From contig MU277755.1 in the NCBI GenBank assembly GCA_022385805.1, positions 42,977-106,976 of the forward strand: 64,000 nucleotides of DNA, written 5' to 3'. Origin of the DNA: Pilatotrama ljubarskyi. Lineage: Eukaryota > Basidiomycota > Agaricomycetes > Polyporales > Polyporaceae. The position numbers were made by a program, and so were the translations under genes. This document shows positions 36,201-48,415 of this stretch, one piece after another; the first letter of the stretch is position 1, and the number at the start of each line of letters is the position of its first letter. Below the pieces are notes generated by a model. The model ran no database searches and was not told where the DNA came from. It worked only from the letters and a program-made list of their open reading frames with translations.

Positions 36201-39200
36201 ATGCAGACATGTACGTGCGAAAACGCATCGTCTGCGTAATAGAGAAGTCTTTGGCCGTGGAACATCAGACGCGTTCTCCATCATGTCCCCAGGTACAGTA
36301 CTCTGTGCACACAACGGAGACATGCGTACGTGCGCCGGGCGACGACCATGGCTGTCCTCGAGATACGACAACACGTTCATAGACGCACGTACAGTACCAG
36401 ACAGCACATGGTCCACGGACACGCGTACGGGTCTCGGCCGCCGGCGGTCTCTCACTGGCAGCGTTCCAGCCTCCCTCGCCAAGGATACAGGAAGTGCGAG
36501 ACACCTTCGAGCCTTCGATGCACTTTTGCAGAGTTCTAGCTTCTGCGTTTGAGTTTGGGTCCGGGGTGCTTCGCGCGCTCCGTCCAGTCCGGTTCCGTGC
36601 GTATACGTATGTATCTAGTGCAACGGGACCCGTTATGGGAGTCCGGGGCAGCCTTGTTCCCTCGCTATAGCAAATCAGCGACGGAAGAACGCGGAAGAAC
36701 GTTCTCTTCAGGGAAGGCGTGTACGTGCGAGCATTGGCAACGCAATTCAGTAGAGCGTATCTAGTATGTGCAAAGGCGTTCTTTCATTGAGTCGTCGCCG
36801 CCATGTTTGGACTAGTGCGCAATGGACAGAACGAATGTGTTCGAGGACGGGTCGGAGCCGACTGTGTGTAGGGTACCTTCCTTCGCCCTGAGAGTGAGAT
36901 TCTGTCATATTCTGCGCGGATGCGCCTCGCCAATATTGACAGCCATCGGCGGCTCGGAGGTAGGCATTGAATATTGAGGATTTGCATGCGTAGGTACTTG
37001 CCACGCCCGACATTGACGTGATCACTGAATCTGCTCGTTCGCTTGTAGTTCCAGCTCGCGTCCGACGTTGTGGGCTTCGGACTACCGATCCGCGCTGGCG
37101 GATCTCTGCTTCAACTCCGTAAAGCGGACCCGCATAGTATCCGCATCGAAGGCGTCCGCGTCGATTTTGACACTGCATGGATGGAAATCTGACGGACGCC
37201 TAGTCGGACCCGCGAATTGCGCACCACCATCATGCAGCAAGATCCTCGTGCGCACCTCGCTGCGTCACGGCAAGGCCCTGTAGGCTCGGACGACGTCGAG
37301 CCCGGGTACCGAGGAGAGCCGCGCGCTAGGAGCGTGTTCGGGTAGTAAACTCGTGCCGCCGCGTACTAGGTGATCGACGACGGCGCCGGGCGATCGTATA
37401 CAAGAGACACAAGCAGCCAAACATCCACCGGCGAGGGTCAGAAAACAAAGTTGCGTGCAGGGAATACGATTAGCAAGGGGATCAGCGTGCACCATGAGGC
37501 GACCTGAGACGCGCCCTCGCCCTCCTCGAGCGACCCCAGGTGTGCGCGTGTGCGCGCGAGTCCCATGACGCGCGCCGCGCCCGATCAGGATAACACATGT
37601 GCCATGCGCGATACGATCCTCGATCCTGGGTCCTGGGAGCACGTCCGCCGGTGGTCGAGGCTCCCGCGAGAGGCCGTCGATGGGGATCTGCGGTGCGGCA
37701 AGTGCTGGCATTGACAGCGCACTGCAGGGTCGGCTTGACGTGTGCCTGTGAGTCGAGGTTGATGATGATTTCTTCCGCCTTATGGGCGACCTCCGTCGAC
37801 GGTCACGTTCTGCGGCCGTCGAGAGCTTCGTGCGACGTGCCGTACATACGCGGAGCCGGATTGGGTGGGATCGTGCCGCTGCGGCGCCAGAGCGCTGAGG
37901 CGGCATGCGCGGACATGGGACAAGCACATCGCCAAACGTGGGGGAATTTGTCCGGCGTTGAGTATGCACGGGCCTCAGGCTGACGCCACGCAGGAAGCAC
38001 GAGCTGGGAACGGAGGGCTGCTCCTGGGCCGCGGCTGCCTTGTACGCCGCGATAAGTCAAACCGTCCGCTGTCCACGGGTCATGGAATGGATGTCGTGTA
38101 CGTACGCGATATACGTGCCCGCGAAGAGCATGCCCCTTCTTGCGCGTCCCCCAATTCTGGTGGGACCCTCGCAGCACGCGTCCGAGGGTGCCCCCTCGCT
38201 CGGTCCCACAGTGTCCACCGTGACCGGCGTGCGGGCCCTGCTTCGTGCTTCTCTTCTCCTTGATCGCGGCGAACGTCTTCCCCGAAGCTCTCCGTACATA
38301 GAGCACGGGGAGAGCAGCACAGGGCGGAGAGGGCAGATCGTACCCCAATCTGGGCACGTCTACGATCGCGCAGAGTCTATCAGCACCTTCCTACAATGGC
38401 GTGCGAGAACCTCGCCCTTCCTTATCGTTCCCTCTGGAGGGTGGCCGAGCTACCCGGGCACCGGCGGATGGTGCGCCCGGATGGCGGGGAAGCCGGAAGT
38501 CGAGCCTTGGGAAGTCGGTCAAAAACATACAAGACAGCTGTAGGTGAGGGCGCGTCAGTTGACATTTGCATGCAAACAGAGTACAAGGACGGTGCAGCAG
38601 CGAAGGCCGCTAAACTTGGGTGTATGAGTGAACGTCGCACACGTCCCTGGGGCAAGGCCGAGACAAGGCGGATACAGTGTTCGGCCGGTGTGTTACGTAC
38701 CTTGGGCGGAGGGTGAGTAGCCACGAGGCTGCACTAGCTGCGCGCGTGTCACGATGGCGGGGCGTGGGGACAAGTGTACGTCACGCCCTTCCGGACAGAG
38801 AGGAAGAAGGAACGCATCAAGTGCGGTACAACTTGCGCACCAGCTTCGAATGCCAGGGCCGAGCCCGCTCGACGTCGGTGCATGTTAGGGACCGAGGATA
38901 CAACTGCGAAGGTCGATAGTGTATTTGTGGAGTAGACCCTGGGTATACGTTCCATGGTTCCGCGCATTCGTCTTGTGCAGCGCATGGACCCGCGGAGTAC
39001 GAGACCGCTAACGCGGGTAGAATTGCATGTAGTGAGATGCCAAAGCTCGGTCACCCGTTTACGAGCGACGCTCAATCGTCTGCAAAACGAAGCCAGCGTG
39101 CGTCGTACCTGGCAAGACCCACGCCGAATGCTGAGCGGGCCATTGATTCCGCAGAGCTGGGAGCGATTGGCGAGAATTAAGCACTTTACGTGGTTCCGGC

Positions 39201-41262
39201 AACGCGCCTGAGAAACGCAGCCCGCCGGACGGGAGACTTTCGGCGCGCCGACGTGGGGGTGTCGTGAGCGGACGCGTTCTTCCCGGTCTGCTGACGCTCT
39301 CCCGACACCCCAAAAGACATGCCGCGGGCCCAGGCGGCTCGCTAAAGCTCGGACGCTGTATACATGGCGGAAAGCCTTCGCATCCTGGTCCTGAGGGTGC
39401 CGCCACTACTGGTTTGGGCGGATGCCATTCATGTCCTGGCGGGTTATCGGCTTGTGAGCAATTCCATGGACTGGTGAAGGAGACAGGCACCGACGCCGGC
39501 GCTCACCGCAAACTCCGGTGCGAATACGTGAACCTACGAGGGCTCTGCCGGGACCAGGGCGCTGCGGGATGCCGTATGACGTCCACCGTACATGGTCACA
39601 CCTTCCCCGTACTACGGTCTATGCGCAAATTGACGAAGAGCTCTGAGGTACAGTCTCCGATAGCAGACCCTATACGTAGGTCTTGCCAACGTGGAGACGA
39701 GCATCCTACAGCTGACTCACAAGAAGGCATCCGAGCCGCTAGAAGTGCTCATTGCAGACGGAAGGTGGTATCCTGCCGCGGTCCTGGAGGCTGCCGAGGG
39801 TCGCTGAACCTTGGATCGACCTTCCATTGCAACCTTGAGACTCTCAGACGCTTGGTTCAGTCGCCTTCCGCGTCGCAGGTGTCTGCGGCCCTAAGCAGGA
39901 ACGCAAGCTTCTCTATACGTTGCGCCGGAAGAGGGGAGAAGTGGCGGGTTCGCCGTGGCGTCATGATCCGTGATCGTGAACTCTGCAATAAAACCTGGCA
40001 GCGATCACGGCCATGCAGGCTCTCTGCAACAGCGTTTCCTGTCGACGTGCGACGGGATGCACGGAAGCACGTCTGTAGAGATGATGACCATACTTCCGTG
40101 GTGGATGGAGCACGCTTGTGGGCGCACTGGGAGCGTGACGTCGTGAGCGGGCGTTTAGGCAAAGCAGTTGTGGGCACACACCTGCATATAGACGCGCCTT
40201 TATCGTGATGAAAATAGCGCGAAGACCGAAGTCATCTTCAAGCGCCCTCGTTATGCGATGTGAAACGTGTGCGACTCGGACGTTTCGCTGACTGCGGTAT
40301 GCCACTGATGCCACAGACTGCAGCGGAGCTATTGCTGCTGTTGTTACCAGCGATGGCTATCGCCCGCGACCAGGGGCTGCAGCGGAGTTGCGTGTGTGTT
40401 GGGAAGTCAGAACTTGCGGCATCGTATCGATATGAGGCTGCGACAAGGGGCAAGCCGACGGAGGGCGCCGTTTCATGCTGAACGGCAGGATGCCAGCCCC
40501 GGCAGTACGTATCCAGGGGAAGCAGAGGCAATAGAGATGGCATTGAGAAACAAGGGAGTGCTTCGACCGGGCCAGGAGGTAAGCCGTAAGATGGACGATC
40601 ACTTCGGGGAAGCACTCGGTAGCTCAGGGCACACTGTGGTCAGGAGCGCCTCGCGGGGCGACGCGGACGACAGCTGAAGGTCTTCGCTCGCCTAACGCCA
40701 CGAAGGACAGTTGCCGGAGGGTCACAGGGATAGATAATAGAAGGGGCGTGCGCGAGAGCGTACGGCGGTCCGAGGACATAGAGCACTCGTCAGTTGGCAG
40801 GCGTTATGCGGAAGCAAGGACTAGAGGTGGGTCAAGCGCACGGATCCTGGATATTTGTCTCGGCCAAGAGCGTTAAGCCGCCGAGGAAAGCATAGCTGCC
40901 CAGCATTACGGCGATATGCCAAGTGTTGAAAGCAGGTTGAGAAGGAAGTACGTTCTATACGCATATAGCACCAGATGTTCAAGCCTCGTAGGACACAGTA
41001 TGTCGCCATAGCGAGAAGGGGGAATGGAACCCCCAGAAAGCACATTCGGATGTTGTGAGGGACATTGCATGGACAGAAGCTCGATCCTGAACGGCATTCA
41101 AGAGGACGTGAGGAGGACCATCGAATGGGCCGAAGGTTGATGCAAAAGCGATCTACGTCCTATCTAATCATTCAAGATTCGCGAGCGTCAGCACGGACAG
41201 AACGTTAGGAGTGATGCGAGCAGACAAAACGCACCTCTCGACGTAGAGAAAGGTGATCATGG
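33238..41262. other. Gene-poor region of about 8 kb
   Basis: I find no open frame with a recognisable domain, no plausible spliced gene and no tRNA. The first 2 kb (to about 35300) are pyrimidine-rich on the plus strand and may hold the distal HSF promoter or leader. 35300-41200 is GC-rich mixed sequence with frequent GTACG/CGTAC words. Two stretches near 36080-36150 and 37060-37140 look weakly alike. The longest open frame (39264-40208, +) has no similarity I recognise. Confidence 0.5.
34991..35014 (+). repeat. (GAGCTT)4 microsatellite
   Basis: Four perfect GAGCTT units stand in tandem in non-coding sequence. Confidence 0.9.
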
Positions 41263-41847
41263 CTATAGGATGTCTGGCCTACTGAACATGACTTTGTCCT
41301 CCGCAAGCTCCTGCTCTTGGATCCACCCTCGGCGGGTCAACCACTTCCACATATCCGGAAAGCGCGCCGGTATGGTACATATGGTGAGCGTCTCGATTCC
41401 TCTGAGCTCCTGGAACAATCTGGTGAGGCAGCCGGTTTTTCTCCAATGGGGGGACGTGCCCGCAAGCCAGACGTGGAGGCTCTCAGCAGCGCCGCTCTTC
41501 AAAGGCGAATCGTGCGCGCGGTATTCCACAAAGGCGAAGGCAACAGGCTCCGTTGGACCAGTGCTAGGAACAAGATAGACGATGAAGGAGGACGGATGAG
41601 AGAGCTGGTTTCGCCAATGCTGCAAAGAGCTGTGTTTCGTGCTGCCGTCGGGTGAAAAGATCGAGTTGGATAAGGCCAATATCCTCTCGAGGTTTTCGTC
41701 GTCGGGAGAGTCGATGCGGAGCAGTTGTAGTGGCGACGACAGATCCGCCGCGGCGGTGGTCGCCGTACTCGAGCTCGAGGTGGTCATGGTGGGCGACAAG
41801 CCTAAAGACGGTGCAGCCCGGCGGCGGTCCCGCGGGCCGAGGACCAT
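41263..41847 (-). CDS. GNAT-family N-acetyltransferase
   Basis: This is a single-exon gene. The C-terminal half shows a GNAT-like course: LLRIDSPDDENLERILALSN at the start, SFIVYLVPSTGPTEPVAFAF for beta strands 2-3, then a motif A-like loop GTSPHWRKTGCLTRLFQELR, in which the usual Q/RxxGxG/A is degenerate. LTICTIPARFPDMWKWLTRR ends the fold. The enzyme would use acetyl-CoA; the acceptor is unknown. Two starts are possible, 41847 (194 residues) and the ATG at 41787, which drops a basic 20-residue leader. The gene is divergent from the vezatin-like gene. Confidence 0.65.
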   Translation of the reverse strand: MVLGPRDRRRAAPSLGLSPTMTTSSSSTATTAAADLSSPLQLLRIDSPDDENLERILALSNSIFSPDGSTKHSSLQHWRNQLSHPSSFIVYLVPSTGPTEPVAFAFVEYRAHDSPLKSGAAESLHVWLAGTSPHWRKTGCLTRLFQELRGIETLTICTIPARFPDMWKWLTRRGWIQEQELAEDKVMFSRPDIL

Positions 41848-42153
41848 CCGTAACGGAGCGTGACAGTGTGTCACGGGTTGTGAGACTGATGCGGAGTAGC
41901 CGATCGCGAGGTTGGCGCAGTGCTCAGGCTGCGACGGCGGGCGAAGCGTCCATCCAACTGCGTCTCCCTCCTCTCTGCCTTGTCCCGGCTCTAATTTGCA
42001 CTCTGCAGCCCTCGCAGTTGGTTGCCGTGCTGCTGCTTTCTTGTCATATCTGCCTCACCTCTGCCGCTCTTTGCTTTCGAATCCTGAGCATAACGACCTT
42101 CTTCACGACCTCCAACTCGAACAATAACTTCATCCTAGTCACTTATTCTCTCC
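41848..42153. promoter_or_regulatory. Shared divergent promoter of the GNAT and vezatin-like genes
   Basis: These 306 bp separate divergent start codons. The right half is pyrimidine-rich toward 42153, as is common before fungal start sites. Confidence 0.45.
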
Positions 42154-45100
42154 ATGGCGCAACCCCTCTTCGAACAGCATCCTCTCGAGGAGTACTTCCG
42201 ACGTACGTGACACATACACGAAGGCAGTACACGACGGTGGAATACTAACACTTGCCGCAACCCAGAAACTGGCGAGTTTGCTGAACCTATGCCCGGCTGC
42301 TCCCCAGACTTCGTACCCGAGCAAGAAGACTCTCTAGACATCGACGACCCTTCGTCACATGGGGAGCTCCATCTACCTGAACTTGTAGTACGGATTACTC
42401 AGGTGAGCCGACCGTCTCTTCGCCATTACCGGCAAGTCCAGGATGAGGTGTGCACATCCCCGCTACGTCTCCGCAGTCCGGCCCCGTGCACTGCACCCTG
42501 CAAGGCAGCGGACTTTACGGACGTGATAGCAATTGCCTTGTGGTACGACGATCTGCATGACAAGCCTAGATTTGATCTGCTGTGTCCCTGACATGCAGCA
42601 TCCATGCGGCGTACGCTAAAGTGCACGAGTCGCACATTCAGTACCCTCCTGCGCAAAACATGTGCCAAAATTGACCGAAATTGTTCTTACAGCTGGTGAA
42701 CAGCCTAATACAATCCGCATCAAGTCACTCCCCGGAGAACGATTTCGCTGAACGCTTCAAGTACGATGTCATTTCCTCGTCACTCCTGGCCTCCTCCCTC
42801 GCCGCAGCACCGTCCAGTGCCGTCCGGCGGACGTTCTCCCCAGAGATACCTGGTAAACTAGACGGCGGAGGCGGCTTTGGCGAAGACAACTCCGCCTCCG
42901 TGGATACGAAGTCCGACGATGTATGTACTTTGCAGGCGGACTTTGCGTCGCCTCTCGACCCATTGGCACCTCAGCTGCCATATGCTCTCGTGTCTCTTGC
43001 TGTGCTTGCTTTGTCGACGAGCTATTCCTTCCTCGCGGTCCTACTCCTCTGTGGTGCTGCCTATATCAGGTACGTTTTAAATACAGGAGGCGAGAAGAGC
43101 GACACCGCCAAGCAGGTACGATTAGCCCTTCCCTCTACCCCCACAACTTTTACTGAGTCCTTCTAGACGCTCGAGTCCCTGAATGAGCTCATCTGTGCCG
43201 GGAACGTGTGGGACTCCGCGGTCAACGAGGCGATGATGCTCATCGAAAACGAAGAGCGCAGGTCCGTCACACCAACCTCCACAATTCTCGCTCTGATGCG
43301 CAGTGGCTGACCCTAACCCTTGCGTTCTCCTGTTAGTATCTTCTACGGACCCACAAGCTCGCAAGCACCCTCGTCCGCGCTCCGACTTGCGCTCCAGTCC
43401 TCGCTCCAGACGACGCAGACGCAATGCGACAACGTGCGCCAGTTGCTCTCGGCGCTCACCTCCCCCACGTCGCTCTCACAGCTCGCGGAGATGTACGCGC
43501 CGTCGTCTCCTATACGCCCAGCTCTGTCGCTGCAGGATGGTCCGCGTTCTCCTAGCGCCTCAAGTACTATGCGGCCCTTCTCTCTGCCGACCACAACCCC
43601 GTGGCGACAACGCACAACCTCTCTCCCTTCCACCAGCCCCGCGAACAAGCGGGCGACGTGGAACGGGTCATATGCCGCGCTCGCTCTCTCGGGCAGCCCG
43701 ACGGCGCACTTCCTCAAGCGCAAGTCCATGAACCGCCGGTCTGACCTGGCGTCGCTCTTCCAGCCTCTCCCTGCAACCTCCAGCGTAAGTGCGCCCGTCA
43801 GCCCGCAACCGCCCAGTCCGGCCACACATAGCGGCTTGGAGGACGTGACCGAGGAGGACGACGAGCCCGCGTCTGAGCTCGAGTCGAAAGGGTACTTCGG
43901 CGCAGCCGCTCTAGCTCTGCAGAGGAAACGCAGAAGCGCCGGTTTTGAGGCGTTCGGTATCCCTCCTCCACCCAGCTACGCGTCGTCCGCGGAGCTGAAC
44001 CTCACAGAGCCGCCTCAACGGTCGCCGGCGCGTAGTTCGCACACGCGGAGTGGTTCCGGCATCTCGCCGACTTTCTCTTCGTCTTCCCGCCTCACCTCGG
44101 TGCACACGACGCGCCACCCGCTCTCGCTCTCCGGGCTGCACCTCGCGCTACAAGGCGCGCTCTCCGCGAAACGCTACACGTGCTCGCATCTGCTCGCGCT
44201 GCGATTCAACGAGGACGAGGACGACACGTACTGGGAGGACGTCCGCTCCATCATGGCGCTCCTCACGAGCACCTTCGCGGATGCGTCTGCGCGACTCGTC
44301 GAGGCACTTGATGACGCGGAGAAGCGGCGCATAAAGGACGAACACCCCACGCCGCCGACCGGCCCTTCGCCACTGAGTCGGGACAGCAGCGTGTCCCCGC
44401 TCCGGAACGAGATGGGCGGCGGGGAGAGGAAGCGGGCACGTCTGATGACAGAGATGATCTCCTTCGCGCCGATGCCCAGCAACATGTCGCGCTTTGGCGC
44501 ACACGTCGACGCCATCTCCGGAGCACTGAACGACGCGCGTGACCACCTCGAGGAGTGTGTCGCCTCTCTCCGAGACGCCTCCTCCCGCCGACAGTCCCTC
44601 GACATGCACGAGGGGACGCCGTCCGTGCAAGATCACCCGGCGTTTCAGGCGTACGACCGTCTGCGCAAGGAGCTCGGGTTCGCACTGCGCGAGTGCGAGC
44701 GCGGCCGCGAGCGCCTGCTCGACATCCTCGCCGGCCCACGCTCCGCCACCGAGGGCGCGGAGGACGAGGACGCGTCGCCGAACACCCCCGGGCTCAAGCA
44801 GGACTCGGGGAGCGAGTCGTCCGAGAAGGGACCCGTGTCGCCTAGTGCCCCGTTAGGTCTGCGTGCGGGCGACGCTGGCCTCGGGTTGGAGCTCACTCTC
44901 GGACGGCCTGAAGCCGAGGGCGACCTTGACGACGCAACTACGCACCTGCTCCTCACCGCCTCCTCCGAGCACCTACCGCCTCCCGGGGCCGAGCAGGTCT
45001 TCGAGGCGGAGTCGGGCGGGGGTGCGCCGTTCACACGAGAGCGGTCGAAGCTCTCGCGCGAGGAGCGCATCAAGCTCGCGAAGGCGCGCCGCGCGAGCGG

Positions 45101-45461
45101 GCTGTCGTCGATCGCGTCGTCTGAAGGCGGAGAGGCGAGGCCGAGGGGGGAGAGGTGGGGCCCCGGAGGGGAGGTCGTCCAGGAGCTGAAGGACGTCATC
45201 TGGAAGGTGGGCGAGAAGCGGAGGAAGCTGTCCGAGCGGATGCAGCCTGTCCTTCCCGAGCCGGAGGACGGCGATACACCGATCTCAGAGGCAATTAGGT
45301 CTGAGCTGGAGGAGAAGGTGGCGGAGGAGCCCGCATCTGCATCTGCGTCCGTGCGGGAACACTGGCGTCCCGAGCCTATAGATACCCATGCCCTGCGGAC
45401 AGAGCTTCCCGCCTCCGTGCCTGTCGCCGTTCAGGAAGGCGCAGCGGAGGAGATGTCATGA
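42154..45461 (+). CDS. Vezatin/Inp2-like membrane protein with predicted myosin-binding domain
   Basis: Five exons (42154-42202, 42266-42402, 42693-43115, 43167-43261, 43337-45461) join in phase to 942 residues. A double hydrophobic segment (YALVSLAVLALSTSYSFLAV, LLLCGAAYIRYVL; nt 42985-43080) is followed at once by the helical block LNELICAGNVWDSAVNEAMM, then ENEERSIFYGPTSS. This order resembles the vezatin/Inp2 family, in which yeast Inp2 tethers peroxisomes to myosin V. A Ser/Pro-rich linker, a middle helical region (nt 44120-44720) and a Glu/Lys-rich C-terminus follow. Intron 2 is long (290 nt). The gene structure is firm. The function rests on a remembered family pattern and is moderate. 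Confidence 0.62.
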
Positions 45462-45866
45462 CCCCCATTCGTATGTCGAGTTTTATGGAGCGGGCCCGTG
45501 TATATGCTATAGCGTTCATAATCTCTCCGGTCGGATTGTATACCTCGTCGCACCTCGCAACGCTCACACTACTTACTACCTGCAGTTTACAGTCGGATAT
45601 CGGATGTTTCGTAGGAATGACATTGTTACATGCAAATGGTTCCCAGCAGCGACGCAAGTGGTCTCACCCCGTCGAGGGCCGCGCTGCGATTGAATAGTGG
45701 GTATTGCTGAACGTTCAATTGTTCTCCGTGCAAGTCAATCACGGATGTAGGGCTACGCATCTCAACGATGTAGGTGGATATCAACTGTGACATTTCGGGA
45801 GCGCACGCATGAGGCTGATCTGGACAAACACTGCATTTTTCAGACTACCGACCGAGATGCATGCTT
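45462..45866. other. Convergent 3' intergenic stretch
   Basis: These 405 bp lie between the vezatin-like gene and copy 1 of the tandem family. No gene is seen. Confidence 0.45.
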
Positions 45867-47660
45867 CTATAAAGGGACGAGTATCACGGTGTCGTCTCCA
45901 TCCAGCCCGAGCATACCGGCGGTCGCTCTCCTCGGAACCTGGAAGCGTATGACGGCCTTTGCTTCGTACCAGAGCTGGCAGAGCAGACCGTCCCGAAGGA
46001 TGCACTTCTCCTCACCATCTAGGATCTGGTCCGGCGGGATCCCGGACGCCCTCTCGATCGACTTGAGCTTCCTGTGCGGCTGGTCCCACGGCCCCGCCCA
46101 CGGATCGGACAGCACCGAGAGCTCGTACTTGTCGGGGACGTTCACCGGCTTCTTGGTCTCGCTCTCGACAAAGTCCATGCAGTACTCCCCGGCGCTGAGG
46201 GAGCCAGGCCAGAATCGGAGGGAGAGCCCCGGGGAAGGGTTGCCTTCGGTGCTGGGGATGGCGAGGTACGTGACGTCCGGGTCTCCGGGCTTGGGCTTGA
46301 CCTAGTAGACGCAGCAATGTGAGAGTTCAGCGGTGAGGCAGGCGACGCGCGACTCACCCCGGACGGCGCTTCGAGCTCGAGGAACCCCCTGACGAACGCG
46401 TTGGCCTTTTCTATGAGGCGGTTTACTGGACTTTATGCTATTGAATTTGCTATTTCCTCGAGAAACCCGCTTCTGCCTCATCAGACACCCTCCAGCACAC
46501 TGATTCCTGCATGTGCTCCNNNNNNNNNNNNNNNNNNNNNNNNNNNNNNNNNNNNNNNNNNNNNNNNNNNNNNNNNNNNNNNNNNNNNNNNNNNNNNNNN
46601 NNNNNNNNNNNNNNNNNNNNNNNNNNNNNNNNNNNNNNNNNNNNNNNNNNNNNNNNNNNNNNNNNNNNNNNNNNNNNNNNNNNNNNNNNNNNNNNNNNNN
46701 NNNNNNNNNNNNNNNNNNNNNNNNNNNNNNNNNNNNNNNNNNNNNNNNNNNNNNNNNNNNNNNNNNNNNNNNNNNNNNNNNNNNNNNNNNNNNNNNNNNN
46801 NNNNNNNNNNNNNNNNNNNNNNNNNNNNNNNNNNNNNNNNNNNNNNNNNNNNNNNNNNNNNNNNNNNNNNNNNNNNNNNNNNNNNNNNNNNNNNNNNNNN
46901 NNNNNNNNNNNNNNNNNNNNNNNNNNNNNNNNNNNNNNNNNNNNNNNNNNNNNNNNNNNNNNNNNNNNNNNNNNNNNNNNNNNNNNNNNNNNNNNNNNNN
47001 NNNNNNNNNNNNNNNNNNNNNNNNNNNNNNNNNNNNNNNNNNNNNNNNNNNNNNNNNNNNNNNNNNNNNNNNNNNNNNNNNNNNNNNNNNNNNNNNNNNN
47101 NNNNNNNNNNNNNNNNNNNNNNNNTCAAGTCCACAGAATACCTCATGACGGGGAATTTTGGTGCATGGCGGGGAATTATGGGGTTTATGAAGGTCGGGTA
47201 ATGACGGTGATTTACGTCGAAGGAGAGGGCATCAGACGGAACGCGCGGGTACGAGGGGGAATGATGAGGAACGACGGGGCACATGCAGGATTCGCGCGCT
47301 TCGACGGGTTATGGCGGTGAAGCGCGGGGAACGACGGGGCATGAGCAAAGTCAATAATTTAGTCCAATAACCACCGCGATACTTTTCGGCCGACCCGCAC
47401 GTCTGCACCATCTCGTCCCACTCCTGCTGCAGCCAGACGCGCTTCTCGTAAGTACCGGACAGGGATTGGCCCGGGGCGAGGGTCTTGTTGCTCCCGAGCG
47501 TGAATATCTCGAAGTCGTTACGGGGCTCGACGTCGGGATGGTGCTTCCTGGCTTGGTCAATGTAGAAGTCCCGCATCGTGGCGCGCCGAGGGCTCGTGGC
47601 ACTGGAGGCACCGGACGAGCCGGCAGCTGAATGCGATGGTGTTTGGTATAGTGAGTTCAT
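45867..47660 (-). CDS. Tandem family copy 1 (inverted, divergent, interrupted by an assembly gap)
   Basis: This gene belongs to the same unrecognised family as copies 2-7 but lies on the opposite strand. The N-terminal block (ATG 47660; MRDFYIDQARKHHPDVEPRN then DFEIFTLGSN) matches their RDICLDRIREIYPDLQPRN-type block. The last exon (46301-45867, 145 codons against 143-144 elsewhere) carries GEYCMDFVESETKKPVN, LKSIERASGIPPDQILDGEE and KCILRDG. A short piece (KANAFVRGFLELEAPSG, ending 46358) fits the end of exon 2. Between it and about 47370 lies an interval of about 950 nt holding a minisatellite and 605 unknown bases, apparently an extra intron. Upstream splicing of exon 1 is unclear. It is the most diverged member, and the function is unknown. 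Confidence 0.6.
46520..47124. other. Assembly gap (605 N)
   Basis: A run of N lies inside the copy 1 gene. Its right edge abuts a minisatellite, so a collapsed or unresolved tandem repeat is the likely cause. Confidence 0.95.
47136..47342. repeat. Degenerate minisatellite with ATGACGGGGAAT-like units
   Basis: Repeated words such as ATGACGGGGAAT, ATGGCGGGGAAT and GGAACGACGGGGCA (twice) occur through about 200 bp at irregular spacing of roughly 12-30 bp. The tract probably continues into the adjacent gap. Confidence 0.6.
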
Positions 47661-47858
47661 TCACACGGCGAGCGAAGTGTGCGTGGGTTGGGAGCGGCTC
47701 TGTGAATGAGAGGGTCAGATGGCAAATCACTGGGGGGAGAGACGGCCAAACTGGAAGATATCGCACCGCGTACGCTTACGCCGTTGGAAGGGTGTTTGCT
47801 GAGGACGATAGGAGACGAGTGTTCGTTGTCGAGTGACCCGATCACGAAAGCAAAGCCT

Positions 47859-47864
47859 TATATA
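47859..47864 (-). promoter_or_regulatory. TATA box of tandem family copy 1
   Basis: TATATA in a GC-rich setting lies about 200 bp upstream of the copy 1 ATG and toward the divergent copy 2. Confidence 0.4.
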
Positions 47865-48415
47865 GCGGGGAGCACGTTTTAGACGGGGCGACCTGCGAAG
47901 AGCCACGTTCACACCAGGCGGCCACTTCGATGCGCTCCAGAAGAGCGGCACAATAGCGACGGGGAAACAAAGAGCGTTCCGAGCCGATTGTTCTCGCCAC
48001 CAGAGTCAATTATCCAGGTCTGTACAGAAAGAGCTAGAGCCTCGTCTTCCACGGAGCGGACAGCTTCAAGGTTTAGTTGCACATTGGCACACCGGGCGGC
48101 CGACTGGGATGCTGCAGTTGGCATATTATATGTTGGCAGTCGGCGAGAGAGAGTACAAGATTCGCGCTGCAATTGGTGTGCGACACAACAATGCGTAGCC
48201 ACGATTGCGCAGAGATGGCCAGAGCAGCTCAGGAGCTACTGCGATCGCGAGTGGTGGAACAGAGCAAGTTGACGCGTCCTGCCGCGTGACGTCACGCGCG
48301 CACCCAGACGCAGCGCAACACGCTTCCCAGACTCTGCGCCGCCTCCCAACACTGTCTGCGACCGCCTCGCGCTACGGACGACATCTGGAGCTCGAGAATA
48401 GTGCCCTTTCTATAG
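47865..48415. other. Divergent spacer between copies 1 and 2
   Basis: About 550 bp separate the promoter of copy 1 (-) from the start of copy 2 (+). No additional gene is seen. Confidence 0.45.

Noticed and set aside
36000..37180. Two stretches giving similar minus-strand translations (RCGY...IRQR)
   Set aside because: Similarity is short and weak at the DNA level; not enough to call a repeat.
39264..40208. Open frame of 314 codons in the gene-poor region
   Set aside because: Long enough to notice, but no recognisable motif, Cys/Arg-rich random-like composition and no supporting neighbours.
47557..47845. Alternative upstream exons for copy 1 (ATG at 47845)
   Set aside because: The ATG lies too close to the TATA box and the encoded sequence does not resemble the MKxK first exon of the family.
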